Assembly: GCF_902499125.1 (NCBI RefSeq)
Contig: NZ_CABVPX010000042.1
Coordinates: 1 to 63,793 of the forward strand
From: Burkholderia arboris
GTDB lineage: Bacteria > Pseudomonadota > Gammaproteobacteria > Burkholderiales > Burkholderiaceae
Direction: 5' to 3'
DNA: 63,793 nt
Position 1 is the stretch's first letter, and each line of letters opens with the position of its first letter. Shown here one piece after another: positions 1 to 7,600 of this stretch. The position numbers were made by a program, and so were the translations under genes. The notes under the pieces are model-generated. The model ran no database searches and had not been told where the DNA came from. It saw only the letters and a program-made list of their open reading frames with translations.

Positions 1-2159
1 CGGCGGCCAGCGCGCCGGCCGCCGGCCTGCCGGCCACGACCGTGCGTCTGCCGTTCGCGTCGCTCGGCGCGTTCGATCCGCTGCGCCTGCGCGGCGCCGA
101 CGACGCCCGCACGATCAACGCCGGCGTGCGGCTCGACCGCGTGGTCACGGGCGCGCGGCTGCGCCTGACCTACGCGTATTCGCCGTCGCTGATATTCCCG
201 ATGTCGCACCTGAAGGTGTCGGTGAACGGCGAGGTGATCGCGACCGTCCCGTTCGACGCCGCGCGCGCGGGCCGCACGGTCACGCAAGAGATCCCGATCG
301 ATCCGCGCTACTTCTCGGATTTCAACCAGCTCGGCTTGCGCCTGATCGCCCATTACACGCTCGACCATTGCGAGGATCCGGCGAACTCGGCGCTGTGGGC
401 CGACGTGAGCCCGACGAGCGAACTGATCCTCGACGAATCGCCGGTGCGCCTGCCGAACGATCTCGCGCTGCTGCCTGCGCCATTCTTCGACCGGCGCGAC
501 AACGGCCGCGTGCGGCTGCCGTTCGTGCTGCCGGCCACGCCCGATTCGGCGACGCTGCGCAGCGCGGGCGTGCTCGCGTCGTGGTTCGGCGCGCTGGCCG
601 ACTATCGGCATGCGCGCTTCCCGGTGTCGTCCGGGCTGCCGGCCGACGATCAGGCGGTGGTGGTCGGCACGGCCGCGACGCTGCCGGCCGGCCTCGCGCT
701 GCCGTCGGTCAACGGCCCGCTGCTCGCGGTCGCCGACAACCCGGCCGCACCGGGGCGCAAGCTGCTGGTGGTCACGGGCCGCACGGCGGCCGAAGTCGAC
801 GACGCGGTGGCGGCACTCGTGCTCGGCCGCGCGGCGCTGTCGGGGCCGGCGGCCACGGTCGCGCACGTCGATCTCGGCGCGCCGCGCAAGCCGTACGACG
901 CGCCGCGCTGGCTGCCGGTGAACCGGCCGATCACGTTCCGCGAGCTCGTGAACGATCCGCGTCAGCTGGAAGTGCGCGGCACGACGCCCGATGCGATCCG
1001 GCTGAACCTGCGCGTGCCGGCCGACCTTCACTCGTGGAACGGCGCGGGCGTGCCGATCACGCTGCGCTACCGCTACACGGCGCCGACCGTTCAGGACAAC
1101 TCGACGCTCGCCGTCGAGATCAACGATCAGCTCGTGAAGTCGTACCGGCTCGGGCCGGCCCAGGCCGAGGACGCGCGCGGCCGCATGCAGCTGCCGCTGC
1201 TGTCGGTGCCGGAAGGGCGCGTGACGAGCGATGTCGACATTCCTGCGTTCCGCGTCGGCAGCGGCAACCAGCTGCAGTTCCGCTTCACGCTCGATTCGCA
1301 GAAGACGGGCCTGTGTTCGAGCACGGCCACCGAGCCGCAGCGCGCGGCGATCGATCCCGATTCGACGATCGACTTCTCGCACTTCGTCCATTACGCGCAA
1401 CTGCCGAACCTCGCGTTTTTCGCGAACAGCGGCTTCCCGTTCACGCGCTTCGCGGACCTGTCGCAGACAGCCGTCGTGCTGCCCGACCGGCCGTCGCCGC
1501 AGGAGCTCGAGGCCTACCTGACGATGCTCGGCCACATGGGCGAATGGACCGGCTTCCCGGCGCTGCGCGTGCAGGTCGCGCGCCCCGGCGACGTTGCCGC
1601 GTTGGCGGGCAGCAAGGACCTGCTCGTGATCGACGGCTCGCCTGCGTCGCCGCTGCTTGCGCACTGGCGCTCGGCGCTGCCGCTCGCGATCGGCGAGCAG
1701 GGCGGCGCGGGCGGCGGCGCGACGCGCGTCGCGTTCACGGTGAAGGAGCGCTGGCGCAACGGCGTCGGGCTTGCCGACGGCGGCGCGCATATCGAACAGA
1801 GCGGCCCGCTCGCGGCGCTCGCCGGTTTCGAGCTGCCGGGCAGCCGTGGCCGCAGCGTCGTCGCGCTGACGGCGACCGACCAGCCGCGCCTCGGCGATCT
1901 GCTCGACGTGTTCGAGAACGCCGGGCTCGTGTCGCAGCTGCAGGGCGACCTCGCGGTGGTGCGGCCGGGGCAGGTCGACAGCCTGCGGGTCGGCGAGCCG
2001 TACGTGGTCGGCTTCGTGCCGTGGTATGCGCGCGTATGGACGCATGCGGCGCGGCATCCGGTCGCGCTCGGCGCGGTCGGCGTCGTCGCGGGGCTGCTGC
2101 TCGCGCTCGGCGTGTTCAGCGTGCTGCAGAGAATCGCTGCGCGTCGACGGGGGATGTAA
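1..2159 (+). CDS. bcsB: Cellulose synthase periplasmic subunit BcsB (5' end cut by window)
   Basis: BcsB is the periplasmic, inner-membrane-anchored partner of BcsA; it guides the nascent glucan across the periplasm. The frame is open from the first bases of the window (no stop before the GTG at 42), so the gene starts upstream and the signal peptide is not seen. About 718 residues are visible, with the alternating carbohydrate-binding-like and flavodoxin-like stretches of the family and one hydrophobic C-terminal helix (nt about 2065-2130) followed by an Arg-rich cytoplasmic tail, as expected for the BcsB anchor. The TAA stop lies 3 nt before bcsZ, so the two are co-transcribed. Family assignment is strong from overall sequence and gene order. 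Confidence 0.93.
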   Translation, partial: AASAPAAGLPATTVRLPFASLGAFDPLRLRGADDARTINAGVRLDRVVTGARLRLTYAYSPSLIFPMSHLKVSVNGEVIATVPFDAARAGRTVTQEIPIDPRYFSDFNQLGLRLIAHYTLDHCEDPANSALWADVSPTSELILDESPVRLPNDLALLPAPFFDRRDNGRVRLPFVLPATPDSATLRSAGVLASWFGALADYRHARFPVSSGLPADDQAVVVGTAATLPAGLALPSVNGPLLAVADNPAAPGRKLLVVTGRTAAEVDDAVAALVLGRAALSGPAATVAHVDLGAPRKPYDAPRWLPVNRPITFRELVNDPRQLEVRGTTPDAIRLNLRVPADLHSWNGAGVPITLRYRYTAPTVQDNSTLAVEINDQLVKSYRLGPAQAEDARGRMQLPLLSVPEGRVTSDVDIPAFRVGSGNQLQFRFTLDSQKTGLCSSTATEPQRAAIDPDSTIDFSHFVHYAQLPNLAFFANSGFPFTRFADLSQTAVVLPDRPSPQELEAYLTMLGHMGEWTGFPALRVQVARPGDVAALAGSKDLLVIDGSPASPLLAHWRSALPLAIGEQGGAGGGATRVAFTVKERWRNGVGLADGGAHIEQSGPLAALAGFELPGSRGRSVVALTATDQPRLGDLLDVFENAGLVSQLQGDLAVVRPGQVDSLRVGEPYVVGFVPWYARVWTHAARHPVALGAVGVVAGLLLALGVFSVLQRIAARRRGM

Positions 2160-2162
2160 CGG

Positions 2163-3383
2163 ATGGCGCGGGCAATGACGAAGCGACGGGCAGCGCAGCC
2201 GGCGCGGCGTGTCGGCGCGACACTCGCGCTCGCGGTCGCGGTGACGTGCGCGGCGGCCGGCGTGGCCACGCGCGCGCACGCCGCGGGCGCCGCCGCGCCC
2301 GATGCGGGATGCAGCGCGGCGTGGCCGCGCTGGGACGCGTTCAAGCGCGATTTCATCTCGGCCGACGGCCGCGTGATCGACGTCGGTTCGGCCGATTCGC
2401 GCACGGTGTCGGAGGGGCAGGCGTATGGGCTTTTCTTCGCGCTGGTCGCGAACGACCGGCGCATGTTCGACACGATCCTCGCATGGACCGAGAACAACCT
2501 CGCGCAGGGCGACCTGAGCGCGCACCTGCCCGCGTGGCTGTGGGGCCGCGCGCCCGACGGCGCGTGGCGCGTGCTCGACGCGAACGCGGCATCGGACGCC
2601 GATCTGTGGATCGCGTATGCGCTCGTCGAGGCCGGGCGGTTGTGGCGCGAGCGCAGCTATACGGCACGCGGCGCGCTGCTCGCGAAGCGCGTGCTCGACG
2701 ACGAGACGGCGGCCGTGCCGGGCCTCGGCCTCACGCTGTTGCCGGGGCCGACCGGGTTCAAGCTCGCCAACGGCCAGTTCCGCGTGAATCCGAGCTATTC
2801 GCCGCCGCAGGTGATTCGCGCGCTCGGCGCGCGCCTGCCCGACGACCGGCGCTGGGCCGCGCTGGTCGCCAGCACCGGGCGCGTGCTGCTCGACACCGCG
2901 CCGAAGGGTTTTTCTCCCGACTGGGCGCTGTATCGCGCGGGCACGGGCTTCGGGCCCGATCCCGAAACGCATGCGGAGAGCGCGTACAACGCGATCCGCG
3001 TGTACCTGTGGGCCGGCATGCTCGATCGCACCGAACCGCTTGCCGCGCCGCTGCTCGCACGCTTCGCCCCGTTCGCCGACTACATTGCCGCGCATGGCGC
3101 ACCGCCGGAGAAAGTCGATACGACGACGGGCGTCGCGGGGCCGAACGACGGCAATGGCGGGTTTTCGGCGGCGGCCGTGCCGTTCCTCGACGCGCGCGGC
3201 CAGCGTGCGCTCGCGGATGCGCAGGCGGCCCGCGTCGAGACGCTCGCGCGCCAGTCGGCGCCCGGCTATTACACGAGCGTGCTGACGCTGTTCGGCCTCG
3301 GCTGGCGCGACGGGCGCTATACGTTCGGCGCGGACGGCACGCTCGACACGCGCTGGGGAGGCCGCTCGTGCGCCGCCCGCTGA
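2163..3383 (+). CDS. bcsZ: Periplasmic endo-1,4-beta-glucanase BcsZ, GH8
   Basis: 406 residues; GH8 cellulase that trims cellulose in the periplasm. A Sec signal peptide covers about residues 1-42 (Arg-rich n-region, Ala/Val-rich core, AHA cleavage motif). GH8 landmarks: SEGQAYG with the presumed acid Glu84, AWLWG near residue 125, ASDADLWIAYAL, NPSY near 218 and FSPDWALY near 250. At the position of the family's catalytic base (Asp243 of E. coli BcsZ, in SYDAIRVY) this protein reads AYNAIRVY, so residue 276 is Asn (codon aac, 2988-2990). That could weaken or abolish hydrolysis. The gene begins 3 nt after bcsB, and its end overlaps bcsC by 16 nt. Confidence 0.92.
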   Translation: MARAMTKRRAAQPARRVGATLALAVAVTCAAAGVATRAHAAGAAAPDAGCSAAWPRWDAFKRDFISADGRVIDVGSADSRTVSEGQAYGLFFALVANDRRMFDTILAWTENNLAQGDLSAHLPAWLWGRAPDGAWRVLDANAASDADLWIAYALVEAGRLWRERSYTARGALLAKRVLDDETAAVPGLGLTLLPGPTGFKLANGQFRVNPSYSPPQVIRALGARLPDDRRWAALVASTGRVLLDTAPKGFSPDWALYRAGTGFGPDPETHAESAYNAIRVYLWAGMLDRTEPLAAPLLARFAPFADYIAAHGAPPEKVDTTTGVAGPNDGNGGFSAAAVPFLDARGQRALADAQAARVETLARQSAPGYYTSVLTLFGLGWRDGRYTFGADGTLDTRWGGRSCAAR

Positions 3384-6300
3384 AACGCGCCGTGCCGCAC
3401 GTCGCGGGATTCGCGTGGCTCGCGTCGTCGGTGTGCGCGGCGGCGCCGGGCACCCCATCCGGCGGCACGGCGATGGCGAACCCCGCGGCGCCGGCGACCT
3501 CCGCTTCCGCCGACGCGCTGCGTCAGCTCGACACCGCGCGGATGTGGGGCACCAAGCATCGCGACGACCTTGCCCGCGATGCATTGCGCAAGGGGCTGCT
3601 GATCGCGCCGGGCGATCCCGAATTGCTGGCCGAACAGGTCCGCGTGCTGCTGCGGCTGGGCGACGCGAAAGGCGCGCAGGCATCGCTCGCGCTCCTGCAG
3701 GCGCAGTCGCCGAATGCGCCCGCCACGCGGCGGGTGGCCGACGAATACCGCGTCGCGACGAGCGGGCGCGGCGAGATGGCGCAGATCCGCCTGCTCGCGC
3801 GCAGCGGCCGTGCGGACGAGGCGGCCCGGCGGATCGTCGCGCTGTTTCCGAACGGCGCGCCGTCCGGTGCGCTCGGCGCCGAGTACTACCAGATCGTGTC
3901 GAATGGGCCGGGTGGCCGCGAGCCGGCGATCGCCGCGCTGCGTCGCGCGGTCGCGGCCGATCCGCAGGACACGAGCGCGTCGATGGCGCTCGCGCGGCTC
4001 TTGAACCAGCGCGCCGACACGCGCCCGGAAGCGAACCGGATCGCATGGTCGCTCGCGCAGCGCGCCGATGCCGACCATACGGAGTCGATGGCGCTGTGGC
4101 GCCGCGTGTTGCAGTCGGCCGGCAACGATCCCGCGTATCTCGATGCGTTGCGCGCGTATCTCGCGCTCGTGCCGGACGATACCGAATTCCGCGACCGCAT
4201 CACGGCACTGGATCGGCAGCGCGATGCACAGCGCCGTCTTGAACGCGATCCCGACTACATTGCGCAGCAGCGCGGGTTGCAGGCGCTGTCGCGCGGCGAC
4301 CTGGCCGCCGCCGATCCGCTGCTCACGCGGGCCGCGCGGACGCGCGCGGACGATGCCGATGCGGTCGGGGGGCTCGGCCTGCTGCGCCTGCGCGAAGGGC
4401 GGCACGACGAAGCGCGCACGCTGTTCGCGCGGGCCGCGACGCTCGCGACCGACCAGCGCGGCAAATGGCAAAGCCTCGCGCGTACCGCGCAGTTCTGGGG
4501 ACTGCTCGCGCAAGGCCGCGAAGCGGCCAATGCGGGACGTCCGCAGGATGCCGAACGCGCAGCGCGGGCGGCGCTCGCGATGCAACCGGGCAGCCCGGAC
4601 GCGAAGCTGCAGCTTGCCGATGCGCTGCTCGCCCAGCGCGACTGGGCGCACGCGGAGCCGTTGCTGCGCGAGTTGCTGGCCGCGCGTTCGCCGAACCTGT
4701 CGGCCATCCGCGGCACGGCCACGCTGTATGAAAACACCGGCCGCGCAGACAAGATCGGCCCGCTGCTCGACGCGCTGCAAGGGCGTGTGACCGGGCACGA
4801 CGATCGCCGCGCACTCGACGGCCTGCGGGCCGACCTGCTCGCGAACCAGGCGCGCGCATTGGCCGACAAGGGCGAGCGCGGGCCCGCCGCGCAACGCTAC
4901 GAAGCGGCCGTGCGCGCGGCGCCCGACGCGGCGTGGACGCGTTTCGCGCTCGCGCGCCTCTATCGCGACATGGGGCTGCCGCAGCTCGGCCGCACGGTGA
5001 TGGACGACGGGCTGGCGCAGAGCGATACGCCCGAGATGCGCTACGCGACCGCGCTGTACCGTCATTCGCTCGACGATGTCGCGGGCGCGCAGGCTGCGCT
5101 TGCTCCCGTCGACGACGCGCATCGTTCGGACGGGATGCGGGCGCTTGCGCGCAAGCTCGAAGCCGAACGCGCGCTGGCCGACGCACGCGGCGCGCTCGCG
5201 CGCGGCGACCGCACGGCCTTTGCCGCGTCGCTCGCGCAGGCGCGGGCGAGCGCGCCGGACGATCCCGACATGCTCGCCGCGATTGGCACGCAGTGGATCG
5301 ACGCGGGCGAACCCGATCGCGGTCTTGCACCGCTGCACGACTGGATCGCCGCGCATCCGCGCGAAGCCGATGCGGACGTGCGGCTGCGCTACGGCGACCT
5401 GCTCGGCAGCGCGGGGCGCGACGACGCGCTCGCCGCGTGGCTCGATACGCTGCGCCGCGACCCGTCGCTGACGCCTGCGCAGACGACGCGGCTCGAGGAT
5501 CAGTCGCTGCGGCTCGTGCTGCGGCAGACCGACGACGCGATCGCCCAGCGGGACTATGCACGGGCGCGCACGCTGCTCGATCGCGCGAGCCCGGCCGGCC
5601 GCGCGGACAAGCGTTATGCGCTCGAACGGGCCGATCTCGAACGCGCGCAAGGCCATTACGGCGCGGCGCGCGACGCGCTCGCGCCGGTCGTTGCGCGCAC
5701 GCCGGACGACGCCGATACCCAGCTCGCGCTTGCACGGATCGACGAGGACAGCGGCAACCGGGCCGCCGCGCTTGCACGTGTGCAGGCGGTCCTCGCACGC
5801 ACGCCGGACGACGACGTCGACACACAACTGTCGGCCGTGCGCCGCCTGAACGCGCTGCGCCGCGCCGACGAAGCCGCGCAGGTGACCGACCGGCTGCACG
5901 CCGCTTATCCGGAGCGCGCTGACGTGACGGTTGCGGCCGGGCGCGTGGCCGAGGCGCGGGGCCGCTACGACGACGCGGCGTCGCTGTACCGGCTGTCGCA
6001 GTCGCAGGAACGCGCGACGGGCGTGAGCCCGGGCCGCGACGGGCTCACGCCCGCGCAGGCCGCGTTCGCGGATCTCGAGCAGCGCCGCAATCCCGAGATC
6101 GAAACCGGCTGGACGCCTGCGTACAAGTCGGGCGACGAAGGCATCTCGTCGTATCGCGCGCAGCAGGTGCCGATCTACCTGCAGATGCCGATCCGTTACG
6201 ACGGGCACGTGTTCGCGCAGATCGACACCGTGCATCTCGATCCGGGCACGCTCGACACGAGCGACCCGAACGCGTATTCGCTGCAGACGTTCGGCACCTA

Positions 6301-7279
6301 CGCAGCGCTCAAGGGGCTGAACGGGCTGCCGCCGCCATTCCAGCTGAATCAGCCGGCCGCCGCCCTGATTGCGAATCCGCCGGGCTCGCTGCACCAGTCG
6401 ATGACGGGCGTCGCGCTCGGCGCGGGCTACCTGTCGGACGCATGGCGCTTCGATCTGGGCACGTCGCCGCTCGGGTTTCCCGTGCACTACCTCGTCGGCG
6501 GCGTGCGCTACCGCTTTGAAGCGGGCCCGGCGAGCTTCAGCGTGAATGCGTCGCGGCGACCGGAAACGAGCAGCGTGCTGTCGTATGCGGGGATGCGCGA
6601 CCCGTGGTCGGGCGCGGTCTGGGGCGGCGTGCGCCGCGACGGCGTGAACCTGCGCGCGTCGGTCGACGTCGGCCGCACGAACCTGTTCGCGGAACTCGGC
6701 GCGGGCGTGCTGTCTGGCCGGAACGTCGAACGCAACGCGGAAGTCACGCTGCGCACCGGCTTCACGGTGCCCGTGTACGAGCGCGCGACGATGAAGGTCA
6801 GCACCGGGCTCGTCGGCAACGCGTGGCACTACGCGCAGAACCTGCGCTATTACACGTACGGGCAGGGCGGTTATTACAGCCCGCAGCGCTACCTGTCGCT
6901 CGGCGTGCCGATCGAATGGGCGGGGCGCCACGATGCGCTGTCGTGGGACCTGACTTTCACGGGCGGGATCTCGAACAGCTACGAGAAGGATTCGCTGTAT
7001 TACCCGACGTTCAAGGACCTGCGGGCCGAGCAGGTCGCGGCCGGGTTCGTGTACGCGGGCAGCTCGACGCGCGGCGTGTCGTTCTCGTACGGCTTCAACG
7101 GCATCGTCGAGTACCGCGTGAATCCGCACCTGAGTGTCGGCGCGCAGTTGCATATCGACCGGTCGCACGACTATGCGCCGAGCTCGGCGCTCGTGTACCT
7201 GCGCTATGCGTTCGAGGCGCGCGCGCAGCGCAGCTGGCTCGTCACGCCGACGCCGGTGCGGCTTTATTCGGATTACTAG
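3368..7279 (+). CDS. bcsC: Cellulose export outer-membrane protein BcsC (TPR plus beta-barrel)
   Basis: About 1303 residues from a GTG at 3368 inside the 3' end of bcsZ. The start was chosen because it opens with a basic n-region, a hydrophobic stretch and an Ala-rich cleavage site, a normal Sec signal; the frame stays open far upstream only as the antisense-free shadow of bcsB and bcsZ. Residues about 50-900 are tandem TPR-like helical repeats forming the periplasmic scaffold. Residues about 930-1303 are the BcsC outer-membrane barrel, rich in alternating aromatic and Gly residues, near the C-terminus reading SALVYLRYAFE. The stop codon TAG (7277-7279) coincides with the left end of the palindromic element that follows, so the final stop is shared with inserted DNA. 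Confidence 0.92.
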   Translation: MRRPLKRAVPHVAGFAWLASSVCAAAPGTPSGGTAMANPAAPATSASADALRQLDTARMWGTKHRDDLARDALRKGLLIAPGDPELLAEQVRVLLRLGDAKGAQASLALLQAQSPNAPATRRVADEYRVATSGRGEMAQIRLLARSGRADEAARRIVALFPNGAPSGALGAEYYQIVSNGPGGREPAIAALRRAVAADPQDTSASMALARLLNQRADTRPEANRIAWSLAQRADADHTESMALWRRVLQSAGNDPAYLDALRAYLALVPDDTEFRDRITALDRQRDAQRRLERDPDYIAQQRGLQALSRGDLAAADPLLTRAARTRADDADAVGGLGLLRLREGRHDEARTLFARAATLATDQRGKWQSLARTAQFWGLLAQGREAANAGRPQDAERAARAALAMQPGSPDAKLQLADALLAQRDWAHAEPLLRELLAARSPNLSAIRGTATLYENTGRADKIGPLLDALQGRVTGHDDRRALDGLRADLLANQARALADKGERGPAAQRYEAAVRAAPDAAWTRFALARLYRDMGLPQLGRTVMDDGLAQSDTPEMRYATALYRHSLDDVAGAQAALAPVDDAHRSDGMRALARKLEAERALADARGALARGDRTAFAASLAQARASAPDDPDMLAAIGTQWIDAGEPDRGLAPLHDWIAAHPREADADVRLRYGDLLGSAGRDDALAAWLDTLRRDPSLTPAQTTRLEDQSLRLVLRQTDDAIAQRDYARARTLLDRASPAGRADKRYALERADLERAQGHYGAARDALAPVVARTPDDADTQLALARIDEDSGNRAAALARVQAVLARTPDDDVDTQLSAVRRLNALRRADEAAQVTDRLHAAYPERADVTVAAGRVAEARGRYDDAASLYRLSQSQERATGVSPGRDGLTPAQAAFADLEQRRNPEIETGWTPAYKSGDEGISSYRAQQVPIYLQMPIRYDGHVFAQIDTVHLDPGTLDTSDPNAYSLQTFGTYAALKGLNGLPPPFQLNQPAAALIANPPGSLHQSMTGVALGAGYLSDAWRFDLGTSPLGFPVHYLVGGVRYRFEAGPASFSVNASRRPETSSVLSYAGMRDPWSGAVWGGVRRDGVNLRASVDVGRTNLFAELGAGVLSGRNVERNAEVTLRTGFTVPVYERATMKVSTGLVGNAWHYAQNLRYYTYGQGGYYSPQRYLSLGVPIEWAGRHDALSWDLTFTGGISNSYEKDSLYYPTFKDLRAEQVAAGFVYAGSSTRGVSFSYGFNGIVEYRVNPHLSVGAQLHIDRSHDYAPSSALVYLRYAFEARAQRSWLVTPTPVRLYSDY

Positions 7280-7588
7280 GGGCTGTTTCCGTATGGAACA
7301 CACATGCGAATGCCCGAAATCGCTCGTCCCGCAACGGGACTTCCGGCGGGGCGTAGGGCAGGAAGTGAGGCGCGCCGGTTGGCCGCGCCAAACAAGCGAC
7401 GAGCGCCGCCGCCATACGGGCGATTTCGGGCCTTCCCGCGGAATGAATTTTTTGATCAGGGGTTGCCGCGAGAACGGCTGCTCGTCGCGTTGCGCGCCTT
7501 GCGAATACGTCGGTATTCGTGGCGTCACGCGCCGCGCGAGCGGCCGTTTTCGCGGCAACGCATGGGTGTTCCAGATGGAAACAGACCC
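7279..7588. mobile_element. Palindromic MITE-like element between bcsC and bcsE
   Basis: The 321-bp gap between bcsC and bcsE is filled by one structured element. Its ends are near-perfect terminal inverted repeats: 7277-7308 matches the reverse complement of 7559-7590 at 28 of 32 positions, with the shared core CTGTTTCC...TGGAACAC.CATGCG. Each end is flanked by TA (7277-7278 and 7589-7590), a likely 2-bp target duplication; CTAG is also present at both edges. Inside are a second inverted pair (7312-7327 with 7416-7431, 15 of 16) and a long imperfect hairpin (7463-7558). No credible protein is encoded. Terminal repeats plus TA duplication are typical of non-autonomous relatives of IS5/IS427-group insertion sequences; that parentage is inference. 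Removing it leaves bcsC TAG followed by GGGGAACGTC and the bcsE GTG. Confidence 0.7.
7463..7558. repeat. Long imperfect hairpin inside the element
   Basis: Two 46-nt arms (7463-7508 and 7513-7558) are inverted around a 4-nt loop. The outer 23 bp (TTGCCGCGA.AACGGC.GCTCG) and the inner 8 bp next to the loop (CGAATAC...GTATTCG) pair well; the middle is weaker. In RNA this would fold into a stem of about 95 nt between the bcsC and bcsE coding regions. Confidence 0.75.
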
Positions 7589-7600
7589 TAGGGGAACGTC

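Noticed and set aside
368..3367. Open frame extending bcsC upstream by 1000 codons
   Set aside because: It runs through bcsB and bcsZ in another frame with Arg/Ala-rich, low-complexity translation typical of GC-rich shadows; the BcsC signal peptide starts at 3368.
7304..7591. 95-codon frame inside the palindromic element
   Set aside because: It lies across the inverted repeats, has no ribosome-binding site and no recognisable protein features.
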